Assembly: GCF_900115715.1 (NCBI RefSeq)
Contig: NZ_FOXM01000001.1
Location: forward strand, 310,001-374,000
Origin: Geopseudomonas sagittaria
Lineage (GTDB): Bacteria > Pseudomonadota > Gammaproteobacteria > Pseudomonadales > Pseudomonadaceae
Length of the DNA stretch: 64,000 nucleotides
Direction of reading: 5' to 3'
The position numbers and the translations under genes are program-made. The notes beneath the pieces are model-generated. The model did not search any database and was not told the DNA's origin. It was given only the letters and a program-made list of their open reading frames with translations. Numbering within the stretch: position 1 is the stretch's first letter; every line of letters starts with the position of its first letter. This document shows, one piece after another, positions 48,595-60,175 of the stretch.

Positions 48595-49989
48595 TCACTC
48601 GTCCTCGAAGTTGTACATTCCCGCCGCCAGGTTCTCGAAGCGCGTGTACTTGCCGAGGAAGGCCAGGCGCACGGTGCCGATCGGGCCGTTCCGCTGCTTG
48701 CCGATGATGATCTCGGCGACGCCCTTGTGCTCGGTTTCCGGGTGATAGACCTCGTCGCGGTAGACGAACATGATCACGTCGGCGTCCTGCTCGATGGCGC
48801 CCGATTCGCGCAGGTCGGAGTTGATCGGCCGCTTGTTGGGGCGCTGCTCCAGCGAGCGGTTGAGCTGCGACAGGGCGATCACCGGGCAGTTGAACTCCTT
48901 GGCCAGGCCCTTCAGCGAGCGGGAGATCTCGGAGATCTCGTTGGTGCGGTTCTCGCCGCCGGAACCGCCGATCTGCATCAGCTGCAGGTAGTCGACCATG
49001 ATCAGCGCCAGCTCGCCGTGCTCGCGCACCAGGCGGCGGGTGCGCGCGCGCATTTCCGAAGGGGTGATGCCGGCGGTGTCGTCGATGAACAGCTTGCGTT
49101 CGTTGAGCAGGTTGACCGCCGAGGTCAGCCGCGGCCAGTCGTCGTCGTCGAGGCGCCCGGAGCGCACCTTGGTCTGGTCGATGCGCCCCAGCGAGGACAG
49201 CATACGCATCACCAGCGATTCGCCGGGCATCTCCAGCGAGTAGACCATCACCGCCTTGTCGCTGCGCAGCACGGCGTTCTCCACCAGGTTCATGGCGAAG
49301 GTGGTCTTGCCCATCGACGGACGGCCGGCAACGATGATCAGGTCGCCGGGCTGCAGGCCGCTGGTCTTGTCGTCCAAGTCGGCGAAACCGGTGGAGATGC
49401 CGGTGATCGCCTCATGGGTGTTGAACAGGGTGTCGATGCGGTCGATGGCCTTGGTCAGCAGCTCGTTGAGGCCGACCGGACCGCCGCTCTTCGGCCGCGC
49501 CTCGGCGATCTGGAAGATCTTGCGCTCGGCCTCGTCGAGGATCTCGTCGGCGCCACGCCCCTGCGGGTTGTAGGCGCTGTCGCCGATCTCGTTGCTGATG
49601 CCGATCAGCTGCCGCAGGGTGGCGCGCTCGCGGATGATCTGCGCGTAGGCCTTGATGTTGGCCACCGAGGGGGTGTTCTTGGCCAGCTCGCCGAGATAGG
49701 CCAGACCGCCGGTCTGCGCCAGCTGCCCCTCCTTGTCCAGTTGCTCGGACAGGGTGACCACGTCGAACGGCTGGTTGCGCTCGGCCAGCTTGTAGATGGC
49801 GCGGAAGATCAGGCGATGGTCGTGGCGATAGAAATCGCCATCGGAGACCAGATCCAGCACCCGCTCCCAGGCATTGTTGTCCAGCATCAGGCCACCGATC
49901 ACGGCCTGTTCGGCCTCGATGGAATGCGGCGGCACCTTGAGGGCGGCGGTTTCCAGATCGTACTGTTCGGGGACGCTGATTTCGTTCAT
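48595..49989 (-). CDS. dnaB: Replicative DNA helicase DnaB
   Basis: The hexameric 5'-3' fork helicase, 464 residues. The N-terminal helical domain begins around PPHSIEAEQAVIGGLMLD. The RecA-like C-terminal domain has Walker A in AGRPSMGKTTFAMN, Walker B in LALIMVDYLQLM and the DnaB motif SRSLKGLAKEFNCPVIALSQLNR. No intein is present. It follows rplI with a terminator between them, as is common in gammaproteobacteria. Confidence 0.98.
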   Translation of the reverse strand: MNEISVPEQYDLETAALKVPPHSIEAEQAVIGGLMLDNNAWERVLDLVSDGDFYRHDHRLIFRAIYKLAERNQPFDVVTLSEQLDKEGQLAQTGGLAYLGELAKNTPSVANIKAYAQIIRERATLRQLIGISNEIGDSAYNPQGRGADEILDEAERKIFQIAEARPKSGGPVGLNELLTKAIDRIDTLFNTHEAITGISTGFADLDDKTSGLQPGDLIIVAGRPSMGKTTFAMNLVENAVLRSDKAVMVYSLEMPGESLVMRMLSSLGRIDQTKVRSGRLDDDDWPRLTSAVNLLNERKLFIDDTAGITPSEMRARTRRLVREHGELALIMVDYLQLMQIGGSGGENRTNEISEISRSLKGLAKEFNCPVIALSQLNRSLEQRPNKRPINSDLRESGAIEQDADVIMFVYRDEVYHPETEHKGVAEIIIGKQRNGPIGTVRLAFLGKYTRFENLAAGMYNFEDE

Positions 49990-50024
49990 GGGCTCGCGAT
50001 GTTCTTGTGCTGCAGAAAGACAAA

Positions 50025-50055
50025 GGGCACGCCTGCGAAGACGCAGGTCGTGCCC
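50025..50055 (-). terminator. Intrinsic terminator after rplI
   Basis: The arms GGGCACGCCTGCG and CGCAGGTCGTGCCC pair with one bulge. On the minus strand the hairpin is followed by TTTGTCTTT, which ends the ribosomal-protein operon before dnaB. Confidence 0.75.
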
Positions 50056-50103
50056 GATGTTAACCGCCCGGCATCATCGATGCACGGGCGCTGGGTGGCT
50101 GCC

Positions 50104-50550
50104 TCAGGCAGCCACCACCACCACGCGAACGGTGGCCTCGACGTCGCTGTGCAGGTGCACGGCCACGTCGTATTCGCCGACCTGACGGATGGTACCGTTG
50201 GGCAGGCGGACTTCGCTCTTGGCCACTTCCACGCCGGAGGCGGTCAGGGCGTCGGCGATGTCGTGGGTACCGATGGAACCGAACAGCTTGCCTTCATCGC
50301 CAGCGGTGGCGGTGATGGTGACTTCCAGTTCGGCCAGCTCGGCAGCGCGGGATTCGGCGTAGGCCTTCTTCTCGGCAGCCAGCTGCTCCAGCTCGGCACG
50401 GCGGGCTTCGAAGGCAGCGACGTTCTCGGCGCTGGCCACGGTGGCCTTGCCCTGCGGCAGCAGGAAGTTACGGCCGTAACCGGCCTTGACGTTCACCTTG
50501 TCGCCCAGGTTGCCCAGGTTGGCGATTTTTTCCAGCAGGATGATTTCCAT
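50104..50550 (-). CDS. rplI: 50S ribosomal protein bL9
   Basis: A 148-residue protein, the typical length of bL9. It has the N-terminal [30 protein letters not shown] motif split by the known GxG loop, a long central helix ([24 protein letters not shown]) and a C-terminal RNA-binding domain ([16 protein letters not shown]). It lies 21 nt after the DUF2232 gene at the end of the rpsF-rpsR operon. Confidence 0.98.
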   Translation of the reverse strand: MEIILLEKIANLGNLGDKVNVKAGYGRNFLLPQGKATVASAENVAAFEARRAELEQLAAEKKAYAESRAAELAELEVTITATAGDEGKLFGSIGTHDIADALTASGVEVAKSEVRLPNGTIRQVGEYDVAVHLHSDVEATVRVVVVAA

Positions 50551-50571
50551 TTGGCTCTAACCTCTTAACTT

Positions 50572-51465
50572 TTAACCTTCACCGTCCGTGGGACCCTGCG
50601 CACCATCGCGCGCAGCACGCCCACGGAAATCAAACAGACTGTCGACAACGGCCAACACGACCAACAACGGATACACCAGCTGCATGAACAACAGCAGCGA
50701 CACGTACAGCCCCACCAGCCAGAAGCGCCCCAGGCGCTGCTGGGCCACCAGCCCGTGCAGCAGGGCCACCCCGGCGAACGCCAGTGGCACACTGCACAGC
50801 GGCGTCAGCATGGCCAGCTCGATACCCAGACCCGGCAGCAGGAAGATTCCCACCAGCAGGGCCACGGCGATCGGCGCCGGCAGTCGTACCGCGCGAAACT
50901 CGCGGGCAAAACCACCCGGGTTGTACAGCAGCGCCTGCCAGTAACGCCCCAGCAGCAGGCTGAGCAGACTGAGCAGCTGCAACAGGGCAGCCATCAGACC
51001 GGTCAGCACCGGCGTCAGCAGACTGCCGACCCGCGCCTGTTCGTCTGCACTCATCTGCTGGTAGGCGTCACCCAGCATCTGCGGCATCAGTTCGAGCAGC
51101 TCGGCGGCATTGCGCTTGACCGTCTCGCCGAATACGGCATCGATGATCACGCCATACAGTACGCCGAGCAGCACGCTGGCCAGCAGCACCCGCGTCCAGG
51201 AGACGCTGGCACGCAACACCAGGGCCAGGACCAGCGTGCCGAACAACACCAGCAGCGGCCGCGGCTCGCCGAAGTGCCACCACAGCAGGGTCGGCAGCAG
51301 CGCCCAAACCACGATACCCAGGGCATCGTTGAGACCGCGGCGCAGCAACACCAGCGAGCCGGCGGCCGCGCTCACCCAGAACAGCAGGGGCAGCGCCGCC
51401 GCGATGACCACCGCGAAGGTGGCCTGCAGGCGTCCACGCATGACGAAGTCAGCCAGTGCCCGCAT
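50572..51465 (-). CDS. DUF2232-family membrane protein (YybS-like)
   Basis: A 297-residue polytopic membrane protein with about eight hydrophobic segments and a charged C-terminal tail (RGRAARDGAQGP). The family is of unknown function and is often found between rpsR and rplI in Pseudomonas, as here. FWVSAAAGSLVLLRRGLND near the N-terminus and YGVIIDAVFGETVKRNAAELLE are recognisable. No enzyme motif is visible. Confidence 0.8.
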   Translation of the reverse strand: MRALADFVMRGRLQATFAVVIAAALPLLFWVSAAAGSLVLLRRGLNDALGIVVWALLPTLLWWHFGEPRPLLVLFGTLVLALVLRASVSWTRVLLASVLLGVLYGVIIDAVFGETVKRNAAELLELMPQMLGDAYQQMSADEQARVGSLLTPVLTGLMAALLQLLSLLSLLLGRYWQALLYNPGGFAREFRAVRLPAPIAVALLVGIFLLPGLGIELAMLTPLCSVPLAFAGVALLHGLVAQQRLGRFWLVGLYVSLLLFMQLVYPLLVVLAVVDSLFDFRGRAARDGAQGPTDGEG

Positions 51466-51499
51466 CTATTGCGTCCGTTGACCTGTCGACGGCCGGGCC

Positions 51500-51730
51500 T
51501 TAACGGCCGTGGCTGTCGGTGTAGGGCAGCAGGGCCAGGTAGCGGGCGCGCTTGATAGCGGTAGCCAGCTGACGCTGATACTTGGCTTTGGTACCGGTGA
51601 TACGGCTCGGAACGATCTTGCCGGTTTCGGAAACGTAGGCCTTCAGGGTGTTGAGATCCTTGTAATCGATCTCCAGAACACCTTCAGCGGTGAAACGGCA
51701 GAACTTGCGACGACGGAAAAAACGTGCCAT
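51500..51730 (-). CDS. rpsR: 30S ribosomal protein bS18
   Basis: A 76-residue protein that binds 16S rRNA together with bS6. It begins [17 protein letters not shown] and holds the core [33 protein letters not shown]. It ends with the usual YTDSHGR. It follows rpsF by 31 nt. Confidence 0.99.
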   Translation of the reverse strand: MARFFRRRKFCRFTAEGVLEIDYKDLNTLKAYVSETGKIVPSRITGTKAKYQRQLATAIKRARYLALLPYTDSHGR

Positions 51731-51761
51731 GAAAGTGGCTCCTCAAAACTGGTTACGAAGA

Positions 51762-52172
51762 TTACTCGTCGGCGCTGTCGCCGTCGCTGCCTTCAGCGGC
51801 GCCATCGGCGCTGTCGCTGCGGTCACGACGCTCGCGGCGCTCGTTGCGGCTTTCTTCGGCCTTGAGCATCTCGGACTGTTCGGTCACGGCTTCGTCGCGA
51901 CGGATGACCAGGTTACGGATCACGGCGTCGTTGTAGCGGAAGTTGTCTTCCAGCTCGGCCAGGGCAGCACCGCTGCACTCGACGTTCATCAGCACGTAGT
52001 GAGCCTTGTGGACGTTGTCGATGGCGTAGGCCAGCTGACGACGACCCCAGTCTTCCAGACGGTGGATCTTGCCGCCGTCTTCTTCGATGGTCTTGGTGTA
52101 ACGCTCGACCATACCGCCAACCTGCTCACTCTGATCCGGGTGAACCAGGAAGACGATTTCGTAATGACGCAT
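51762..52172 (-). CDS. rpsF: 30S ribosomal protein bS6
   Basis: A 136-residue ribosomal protein that pairs with bS18 in the platform. The core is [45 protein letters not shown] and [19 protein letters not shown]. The C-terminal tail is acidic and Ser/Asp-rich ([19 protein letters not shown]). E. coli S6 has glutamates added post-translationally at its C-terminus; this tail ends in E but is not a poly-E tail. AAGGAG precedes the ATG. Confidence 0.98.
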   Translation of the reverse strand: MRHYEIVFLVHPDQSEQVGGMVERYTKTIEEDGGKIHRLEDWGRRQLAYAIDNVHKAHYVLMNVECSGAALAELEDNFRYNDAVIRNLVIRRDEAVTEQSEMLKAEESRNERRERRDRSDSADGAAEGSDGDSADE

Positions 52173-52289
52173 AAATGCTCCTTACGGTTATGCAGCCTGC
52201 CGCCAGGGCGGTCAGGCAAGGAGTGAATGTTTCGTATGTGCTTGCCGGCCGCGGGCGCGCATGCGCCTGCCAGAACGACAAGGGGTGGC

Positions 52290-52318
52290 ATTGTACGGAC
52301 GGCCGTGCCGCCCCGCAA
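52290..52318 (-). promoter_or_regulatory. Putative sigma-70 promoter of rpsF operon
   Basis: On the minus strand a TACAAT -10 (52290-52295) stands 17 nt from a TTGCGG -35 (52313-52318), about 120 nt before the rpsF ATG. The -35 is inside the hairpin after rlmB. Confidence 0.5.
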
Positions 52319-52330
52319 GCAATGCGGGGC
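52310..52330 (-). terminator. Hairpin after rlmB
   Basis: An 8-bp stem GCCCCGCA / TGCGGGGC with a 5-nt loop lies 5 nt after the rlmB stop. No T-run follows, so it is probably a weak terminator. Confidence 0.45.
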
Positions 52331-52335
52331 GCTAT

Positions 52336-53088
52336 TCAGGCGCCGGTGGACGGCCGGCGCTGGCGCACCGCCTCGAACAGACAGACGCCGGTAGCCACCG
52401 AGACGTTGAGACTGCTGACGCTGCCACCCATCGGCAACTTGGCCAGGTAGTCGCAGTGCTCACGGGTCAGGCGGCGCATGCCACTGCCCTCGGCGCCCAT
52501 CACCAGCACGGTAGGGCCGCGCAGGTCGAGATCATAGATCTCCTGGGTCGCCTCGCCGGCGGTGCCGACGATCCACAGCCCCTGCTGCTGCAGCTTCTCC
52601 AGGGTGCGCGCCAGGTTGGTTACCGCCACCAGCGGAATCACTTCCGCGGCGCCACAGGCGACCTTGCGCACCGTGGCATTGAGGGTGGCCGACTTGTCCT
52701 TGGGCACGATCACCGCCTGCACGCCGGCCGCATCGGCTGTGCGCAGACAGGCACCGAGGTTGTGCGGATCGGTGACCCCGTCGAGCACCAGCAGCAGCGG
52801 CACCGACTCCTTGCGCGCCAGCAGCTCCTCGAGGAAGTTCTCGCCCCACACCTGGCTGGGGCTGACCTCGGCGACCACGCCCTGGTGCACGCCCTCGGCC
52901 CACTCGTCCAGCTCGCGCCGCTCGCGCTGACCGACCGGCACGCGCGCCGCGCCGGCCAACTGCACCAGCGCCTGCACCCGCGGATCCTGACGCCCCTCGG
53001 CCAGCCACAACTGCTTGACCCGTTTGGGATGATGGCGCAGCAAGGCCTCCACGGCATGCACGCCGTAAACCCGTTCCCACTGACTCAT
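52336..53088 (-). CDS. rlmB: 23S rRNA (guanosine-2251-2'-O)-methyltransferase RlmB
   Basis: A SPOUT methyltransferase of 250 residues that modifies G2251 in the 23S P-loop. It has an N-terminal L30e-like substrate-binding part ([20 protein letters not shown]). The catalytic knot domain has [21 protein letters not shown] with the conserved Asn/Arg, then [15 protein letters not shown] and [15 protein letters not shown]. The start overlaps the rnr stop by 4 nt (ATGA). Confidence 0.97.
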   Translation of the reverse strand: MSQWERVYGVHAVEALLRHHPKRVKQLWLAEGRQDPRVQALVQLAGAARVPVGQRERRELDEWAEGVHQGVVAEVSPSQVWGENFLEELLARKESVPLLLVLDGVTDPHNLGACLRTADAAGVQAVIVPKDKSATLNATVRKVACGAAEVIPLVAVTNLARTLEKLQQQGLWIVGTAGEATQEIYDLDLRGPTVLVMGAEGSGMRRLTREHCDYLAKLPMGGSVSSLNVSVATGVCLFEAVRQRRPSTGA

Positions 53089-55850
53089 TCTTTGACCTTG
53101 CGTTTACGTATGGCTCGCCCGCCCGGCGCATCCGCTGCGGGCGTCTTGTCGGCGGCTCCAGCCGCCTTGCCGGCCTTGCTCGGCTTGGCGATCTTCACCG
53201 GCCGGTGGGTGACCTTCTTGCCTGTCGCCTTGCCTGGCACCTTGCCGGCGCCGGCCGCCTTGGCCTTGCCGCCCTTGCCGTCCTTGGCCGCCTTCGCCGG
53301 TGCTCGCGACTCGTCGAGCAGCTTCTTCTTCAACGCGCGACTCTTCTCCACTTCGGTATTGCCCAGCAGCATGTCGGCCTGCTCCAGCAGCTGCGGGGCC
53401 ACTTCCGGCAGGGCCTGCACCCGCCCGGTCTTGCCCGCCCGGCTGCGCGACACCGGCTCCACCGGCGCCTCGCTCGCCCGCGGCGCATCCGCCTGGCGGG
53501 TATCGGGCTTGCGCCCGCCCGCCTTGGCCTTGCCAGCCCGGGTCTTGCCCGAGCCAGCCTTGCCTACAGCCGACTTGCCGGCCTCACGCTGGCGGGACGG
53601 CGCCGCCGTCGGAATGGCGCCGGCGATCTCGAAATCGATCTTGCGCTCGTCCAGATCGACCCGCGCCACCAGCACCTCGATGGTGTCGCCCAGGCGGTAG
53701 CTGCGCCCGGAGCGCTCGCCGCTCAGGCGGTGATGGACCGGATCGAAGTGGTAGTAATCGCCCGGCAGCGCGGTCACGTGGACCAGGCCCTCGACATAGA
53801 TGTCGGTCAGCTCGACGAACAGGCCGAATCCGGTGACCGCGGTGATCACCCCCGGGAAGCTGTCACCCACCCGCTCGCGCATGTACTCGCACTTCAGCCA
53901 GTTGACCACGTCGCGGGTCGCCTCGTCGGCGCGCCGCTCGGTCATCGAGCACTGCTCGCCGAGCTGCGCCAGGCGACCCTCGTCGTAGGGATAGATGCGC
54001 GCCTTGGGCATGCTCGCCGCACCGACCCGGCGCACCTTCTCGCTTGCGCGCTTGGAGCGGATCACGCTGCGGATCGCCCGGTGCACCAGCAGGTCCGGAT
54101 AGCGACGGATCGGCGAGGTGAAGTGGGTGTAGGCCTCGTAGTTGAGGCCGAAGTGGCCGGCATTGTCCGGGCTGTACACCGCCTGACTCAGCGAACGCAG
54201 CATGACCGTCTGGATCAGGTGCTGATCCGGACGCTCGCGCACCGCCTCGAGCAGGTTCAGGTAGTCCTTGGGTGTCGGTTCGCCCTTGCCGCGATACAGG
54301 GTCAGCCCCAGCTCACCGAGGAAGCTGCGCAGCTTTTCCAGCTTCTCCGCCGGCGGGCCGTCGTGCACGCGGTACAGCGCCGGCACCTCGTGCTCCATGA
54401 GAAAACGCGCGGTGGCGACGTTGGCGCAGAGCATGCACTCCTCGATCAGCCGATGCGCATCGTTGCGCTGGGTCGGACGGATCTCGGTGATCTTGCGGTC
54501 GGCACCGAAGACGATGCGCGTCTCCTGGGTCTCGAAGTCGATGGCGCCGCGCACCTGGCGCGCCGCCAGCAGCGACTTGTACAGCGCATACAGCTGACGC
54601 AGGTGCGGCACCAGGTGCGGCATCTGCTGGCGCTGGTACTTGGCTTCGGTGGAGTTGGGCTTCTCGAGCAGCTGGCTGACCTTGGTGTAGGTCAGGCGCG
54701 CATGGGAGTGGATCACCGCTTCGTAGAACTGGTAGCCGGTCAGCTCGCCGCTCTTCGACACGGTCATCTCGCAGACCATGGCCAGGCGATCGACCAGCGG
54801 ATTGAGCGAGCACAGGCCGTTGGACAGCTCCTCGGGCAGCATCGGGATCACCCGCTCGGGGAAGTACACCGAGTTGCCGCGCTTGACCGCCTCCTCGTCC
54901 AGCGCCGAGCCTACCTTCACGTAGTGCGACACGTCGGCGATGGCAACGAACAGACGCCAGCCTGCGCCCTTGATCGCCTCGGCGTACACCGCGTCGTCGA
55001 AGTCGCGGGCATCCTCGCCGTCGATGGTGACGAAGGGCAGCTCGCGCAGATCGACGCGCTTCGCCTTGTCCTTCTCCTCCACCTCCGGCTTGAGCTTCTT
55101 CGCTTCGGCGAGCAGCGCCTGCGGCCACTCGTGGGGCAGATCGTAGCTGCGCATGGCAACCTCGATCTCCATGCCGGGCGCCATGTAGTCGCCGAGCACC
55201 TCGACCACTTCGCCCTGGGCCTGACGGAACACCGTCGGCCACACATCGATGCGCACCTGGACGAACTGGCCGTGGTGCGCCGCGCCCTGTTTGCCCGGCA
55301 GGATCAACACCTGCTGCTGGATCTTCGGATTGTCGGCCACCACCATGGAAATGCCGCTCTCCTCGAAGAAGCGGCCAACCAGGGTTTCGTGGGCGCGCTC
55401 GAGCACCTCGACCAGCGCACCTTCGCGGCGGCCACGCCGGTCGAGACCGGAAACCCGCGCCAGCGCACGATCGCCGTCGAACACCAGGCGCATCTGCGCC
55501 GGACTGAGGAACAGGTCGTCACTGCCGTCGTCGGGAATCAGGAAGCCGAACCCGTCGCGATGGCCGCTGACCCGCCCGCGGATCAGATCCAGCTTGTCCA
55601 CCGGCGCATAGGCGCCGCGGCGGGTATAGATCAGTTGACCGTCGCGCTCCATGGCGCGCAGCCGGCGGCGCAGGGCCTCCTCGGCCTCCTCGCCTGCCAG
55701 ACCCAGCTCTTCGAACAACTGGGCACGGGAAGCCGGCGCACCGCGCTCGGCCAGATGCGCGAGGATCAGCTCGCGACTGGGGATGGGGTTTGCGTATTTT
55801 TCCGCCTCGCGGGCGGCCTCGGGATCGAGGGTTTGCCAATCATCGGCCAT
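53085..55850 (-). CDS. rnr: Exoribonuclease RNase R with long basic C-terminal tail
   Basis: A 3'-5' processive exoribonuclease of 921 residues that degrades structured RNA. N-terminal HTH_12 and cold-shock domains lead to the RNB catalytic domain, with the Asp cluster in [19 protein letters not shown]. An S1 domain follows ([25 protein letters not shown]). After the S1 domain there is a ~150-residue Lys/Ala/Gly-rich tail ([18 protein letters not shown] type), longer than in the 813-residue E. coli protein. The ATG at 55850 begins [12 protein letters not shown]; the frame is open upstream. Confidence 0.95.
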   Translation of the reverse strand: MADDWQTLDPEAAREAEKYANPIPSRELILAHLAERGAPASRAQLFEELGLAGEEAEEALRRRLRAMERDGQLIYTRRGAYAPVDKLDLIRGRVSGHRDGFGFLIPDDGSDDLFLSPAQMRLVFDGDRALARVSGLDRRGRREGALVEVLERAHETLVGRFFEESGISMVVADNPKIQQQVLILPGKQGAAHHGQFVQVRIDVWPTVFRQAQGEVVEVLGDYMAPGMEIEVAMRSYDLPHEWPQALLAEAKKLKPEVEEKDKAKRVDLRELPFVTIDGEDARDFDDAVYAEAIKGAGWRLFVAIADVSHYVKVGSALDEEAVKRGNSVYFPERVIPMLPEELSNGLCSLNPLVDRLAMVCEMTVSKSGELTGYQFYEAVIHSHARLTYTKVSQLLEKPNSTEAKYQRQQMPHLVPHLRQLYALYKSLLAARQVRGAIDFETQETRIVFGADRKITEIRPTQRNDAHRLIEECMLCANVATARFLMEHEVPALYRVHDGPPAEKLEKLRSFLGELGLTLYRGKGEPTPKDYLNLLEAVRERPDQHLIQTVMLRSLSQAVYSPDNAGHFGLNYEAYTHFTSPIRRYPDLLVHRAIRSVIRSKRASEKVRRVGAASMPKARIYPYDEGRLAQLGEQCSMTERRADEATRDVVNWLKCEYMRERVGDSFPGVITAVTGFGLFVELTDIYVEGLVHVTALPGDYYHFDPVHHRLSGERSGRSYRLGDTIEVLVARVDLDERKIDFEIAGAIPTAAPSRQREAGKSAVGKAGSGKTRAGKAKAGGRKPDTRQADAPRASEAPVEPVSRSRAGKTGRVQALPEVAPQLLEQADMLLGNTEVEKSRALKKKLLDESRAPAKAAKDGKGGKAKAAGAGKVPGKATGKKVTHRPVKIAKPSKAGKAAGAADKTPAADAPGGRAIRKRKVKE

Positions 55851-55961
55851 GTGTCCGGTTTTACCTGTGGTTGTCTTGCTCGTGATCATGCCTATATTGA
55901 AGCGCGAAAGGGTTGCTTCGTGCAGCCTCATCGGCACAATAAAATTTTTTCATATCAGGGG

Positions 55962-55990
55962 TTTACAAGCCCCCGCAGGCTCCGTATAGT
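55962..55990 (+). promoter_or_regulatory. Strong sigma-70 promoter of tandem tRNA-Leu genes
   Basis: TTTACA (55962-55967) and TATAGT (55985-55990) are spaced by 17 nt, 62 nt before the first tRNA. Five of six positions match the -35 consensus. Confidence 0.75.
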
Positions 55991-56052
55991 TTGCGCCCAC
56001 AGCAGCAGTGAACGCTGTAAAGATAGAGCAGATGAGCGATCATCGCACTATT

Positions 56053-56139
56053 GCCCAGGTGGCGGAATTGGTAGACGCGCTGGTTTCAGGTATCAGTGGT
56101 GGCAACACCGTGGAAGTTCGAGTCTTCTCCTGGGCACCA
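56053..56139 (+). tRNA. tRNA-Leu(CAG), first copy
   Basis: An 87-nt class II tRNA with encoded CCA. The acceptor arms are GCCCAGG / CCTGGGC. The anticodon stem is CTGGT/ATCAG with loop TTCAGGT, placing CAG at 56087-56089; it reads CUG, the main Leu codon here. The long variable arm is GGTGGCAACACC. It is the first of a tandem pair. Confidence 0.96.
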
Positions 56140-56212
56140 ATTCTAAACATCAGCTTCGGCTGATGTGCAGTAAGAAGCAGTCAGCTTCGTCGTGTAACGG
56201 CAAAAATGGCAC

Positions 56213-56299
56213 GCCCAGATGGCGGAATTGGTAGACGCGCTGGTTTCAGGTATCAGTGGTGGCAACACCGTGGAAGTTCGAGTCTTCTTCTGGGCACCA
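56213..56299 (+). tRNA. tRNA-Leu(CAG), second copy
   Basis: The same 87-nt tRNA, 73 nt after the first. It differs at two positions that pair with each other: the acceptor arms are GCCCAGA / TCTGGGC, so a G-C pair has become A-U. The anticodon CAG is at 56247-56249. A classical terminator follows directly. Confidence 0.96.
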
Positions 56300-56303
56300 A
56301 TTC

Positions 56304-56337
56304 AAAAAAAACCGGATCTCACGATCCGGTTTTTTTT
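56304..56337 (+). terminator. Intrinsic terminator of tRNA-Leu transcript
   Basis: A CCGGATC/GATCCGG stem with a TCAC loop is flanked by eight A and eight T residues, a textbook bidirectional terminator. Confidence 0.95.
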
Positions 56338-56400
56338 CGCCTGCAGAAAAGTATTCTCCTCTACCGCACCCGCCGCCAGCCTCACTCATTTTTGCCGGGC

Positions 56401-56428
56401 AAAAAAAGACCGCCCGCAGGCGGTCTTT
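56401..56428 (-). terminator. Intrinsic terminator of purA
   Basis: A 10-bp stem AAAGACCGCC / GGCGGTCTTT (56405-56414 / 56419-56428) with a CGCA loop lies 16 nt after the purA stop; on the minus strand it is followed by a run of T (56401-56407). Confidence 0.93.
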
Positions 56429-56444
56429 CTCATGCAACCAGCGA

Positions 56445-57794
<1,350 letters not shown>

Positions 57795-58982
57795 TCAGGA
57801 AGCCAGCGGCGAGACCTGCCAGCCACCCTCCTGTAAACGCAATTCGCTGTCGCAGCCGGCCTCGCGGGCATCCGCCAGGGTCTGCCCCGGCAGCGCCTGG
57901 ACCACGCGGCGACCACTGCGACGCAACTCGAGCACCACCTGCCACAGCTGCGCATCACCATCCAGCGGCGCCCAGACGCCCAGCGGGTCGGCGGCCTGGA
58001 TGGCCTGGCCCAGCGTCACCAGGGTCTTCAGATCGGTGGAGAAGCCGGTGGCCGGACGCGCGCGACCGAAGTCGGCGCCGATATCGTCGTAACGGCCACC
58101 CTGGGCGATGGACTGGCCAACACCCGGCACGAAGGCGGCGAACACCATGCCGGTGTGGTAGTGATAGCCGCGCAGCTCGCCCAGATCGAAATACAGCGGC
58201 AGCGCCGGGTAGCGCGCGCTCAGCTCGCTCGCCACCTCGTCCAGCTCGGCCAGCGCCGCCAGCACATCGGCCGGGGCCGCCGCCAGCTGCTCGCGCGCCT
58301 GCGCCAGCACTTCACGCCCGCCACACAGTTCGGCCAGCGCGCGCAGCATGGCCGCCTGCGCGGCCGGCAGCGCCGCGGTCAGTGCCGCCACTTCGTCGAT
58401 GGCCTTGCGCTGCAGGGCGTCGAACAACTGCTGTTCGGTTTCGCCGGACAGGCCGGCAGCGCGGGCCAGGCCGCGGTAGATGCCGACATGACCGAGGTCC
58501 ATGTGCACCTCGGCGACCCCTGCCAGCTCCAGCACCTCGAGCATCAGGCCGATGACCTCGCGATCGCTGGCCGTGCTGGCGTCGCCGTACAGCTCGGCAC
58601 CGATCTGGATCGGGCTGCGCGAGGTGGACAGGGCCGCCGGACGCGCATGCAGCACGCTGCCGGCGTAGCACAGGCGGCTCGGCCCTTCCTGGCGGTGGGT
58701 ATGGGCATCGAGTCGCGCCACCTGCGGCGTGATGTCGGCGCGAAAGCCCATCTGCCGACCGGACAGCGGATCGGTGACCTTGAAGGTGCGCAGATCGAGA
58801 TCCTGAGCGGCTCCGGTGAGCAGCGACTCCAGGTATTCGACATGCGGGGTGATGACGAGCTCGTAGCCCCAGTTGCGGAACAGGTCCAGCACCTGACGGC
58901 GAGCCGTCTCTATGCGCGCTGCCTCAGCCGGCAGCACCTCTTCGATTCCGTCCGGCAGCAGCCAGCGGTCCAGCGTTGCCAT
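57795..58982 (-). CDS. hisZ: ATP phosphoribosyltransferase regulatory subunit HisZ
   Basis: A 395-residue HisRS-like paralog that activates the short-form HisG of histidine synthesis. It has the aminoacyl-tRNA synthetase class II fold ([33 protein letters not shown] with motif 2-like [11 protein letters not shown]). The anticodon-binding domain of HisRS is absent. The start at 58982 has GGGGAGAGG upstream. It lies between a DUF2065 gene and purA. Confidence 0.95.
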   Translation of the reverse strand: MATLDRWLLPDGIEEVLPAEAARIETARRQVLDLFRNWGYELVITPHVEYLESLLTGAAQDLDLRTFKVTDPLSGRQMGFRADITPQVARLDAHTHRQEGPSRLCYAGSVLHARPAALSTSRSPIQIGAELYGDASTASDREVIGLMLEVLELAGVAEVHMDLGHVGIYRGLARAAGLSGETEQQLFDALQRKAIDEVAALTAALPAAQAAMLRALAELCGGREVLAQAREQLAAAPADVLAALAELDEVASELSARYPALPLYFDLGELRGYHYHTGMVFAAFVPGVGQSIAQGGRYDDIGADFGRARPATGFSTDLKTLVTLGQAIQAADPLGVWAPLDGDAQLWQVVLELRRSGRRVVQALPGQTLADAREAGCDSELRLQEGGWQVSPLAS

Positions 58983-59014
58983 ATTGCCTCTCCCCTTTCG
59001 GCCGGGCGTGGTGT

Positions 59015-59200
59015 TCAACGTAGCCAGTACAGCAGACCCGTTCCCAGCAGCATGCTGCCCAGTCCGATCAGCCGCAGCTGGCGATCCTCCAGCCCGGCCA
59101 GACTGATGACAGCCTCGCGCCAGCGCCGCGGACAGAGGAACGGCAGAATGCCTTCCAGTACCAGCAGCAGACAAAAAGCGATGCCAAGTTCTTGCCACAT
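59015..59200 (-). CDS. DUF2065 family small membrane protein
   Basis: A 61-residue protein with two hydrophobic helices ([19 protein letters not shown] and [18 protein letters not shown]) around a conserved PRRWREAV loop. The family is of unknown function and is usually found between hflC and hisZ or purA. The ATG at 59200 starts MWQELG; the frame is open upstream. Confidence 0.85.
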   Translation of the reverse strand: MWQELGIAFCLLLVLEGILPFLCPRRWREAVISLAGLEDRQLRLIGLGSMLLGTGLLYWLR

Positions 59201-59214
59201 GGTTCCCGCAGACG

Positions 59215-59238
59215 CAAAAAAGCCGGGAAATCCCGGCT
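59215..59238 (-). terminator. Intrinsic terminator after hflC
   Basis: An AGCCGGGA / TCCCGGCT stem with a 2-nt spacer is followed on the minus strand by TTTTTT. A second hairpin (CCCGGCGG / CCGCCGGG, 59271-59297) lies between it and the hflC stop. Together they likely separate hflKC from the DUF2065-hisZ-purA genes. Confidence 0.85.
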
Positions 59239-59305
59239 GACTCATGATAACACGTTTTCCCCGCGGTCACCCCGGCGGCTGCGCAGCAACCGCCGGGTGG
59301 CCCGA

Positions 59306-60175
59306 TCAGGGACGGGCCTTCTCCAGATAACGGAAGAAGTCGCCCTTGGGGTCCAGCACCATCACGTCGCGCTTGCCGGCGAAGCTCTCGCGATACGCCT
59401 GCAGACTGCGATGGAAGGCATAGAACTCCGCATCCTGGCCGTAGGCCTTGGCGTAGATCGCCGCCGCCTGGGCATCGCCCTGACCGCGCAGCTCTTCCGA
59501 CTCGCGATAGGCCTCGGCCAGCAGCACGCGACGCTGACGATCGGCGTCGGCACGGATGCCCTCGGCCAGCTCGCGACCCTTGGCACGGTGCTCGCGGGCT
59601 TCACGCTCACGCTCGGTGCTCATGCGCTCGAACACGCTGCGGTTGACTTCCTTGGGCAGGTCGATGGCCTTGACCCGCACATCCAGCACCTCGATGCCCA
59701 GCTCGCGGCGCGCCATGCGATCCAGCAGCTGGGTGATGTCGGCCATCAGCGCATCGCGCTCGCCGGACACCACCTCGTGCAGGGTGCGCTTGCCGAACTG
59801 GTCGCGCAGGCCGGACTCCAGACGCCGCGACAGGCGCTCGTCGGCGATCTGCTTCATGCCCGAGGTCGCGGTGTAGAAGCGCTCGGCGTCGGCCACCCGC
59901 CACTTGGCGAAGGAGTCGACCATCACCGCCTTCTTCTCCAGGGTGAGGAAGCGCTGGGTCGGCGTGTCCAGGGTCAGCAGGCGCGCGTCGAACTTGCGCA
60001 CCTGGTTGACGTAGGGAATCTTCACGTGCAGCCCCGGCTGCACGTCGGCTTCGACGATGCGACCGAACTGCAGCAGCACTGCCTTTTCGGTCTGCAGGAC
60101 GATGTAGAAGCAGTTCCAGCCCACCAGCGCCAGCACAGCGGCGGCAATCAGGGCGATCAGCGACTTGTTGCTCAT
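59306..60175 (-). CDS. hflC: HflC, subunit of the HflKC FtsH-modulating complex
   Basis: A 289-residue SPFH/prohibitin-family protein with one N-terminal membrane helix ([22 protein letters not shown]) and a periplasmic SPFH domain ([26 protein letters not shown]). With HflK it forms a cage around the protease FtsH. It overlaps the hflK stop by one base (TGATG). Confidence 0.97.
   Translation of the reverse strand: MSNKSLIALIAAAVLALVGWNCFYIVLQTEKAVLLQFGRIVEADVQPGLHVKIPYVNQVRKFDARLLTLDTPTQRFLTLEKKAVMVDSFAKWRVADAERFYTATSGMKQIADERLSRRLESGLRDQFGKRTLHEVVSGERDALMADITQLLDRMARRELGIEVLDVRVKAIDLPKEVNRSVFERMSTEREREAREHRAKGRELAEGIRADADRQRRVLLAEAYRESEELRGQGDAQAAAIYAKAYGQDAEFYAFHRSLQAYRESFAGKRDVMVLDPKGDFFRYLEKARP

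Noticed and set aside
47446-50568. Long open frame antisense to alr, dnaB and rplI
   Set aside because: It spans three real genes and their terminators; a shadow frame.
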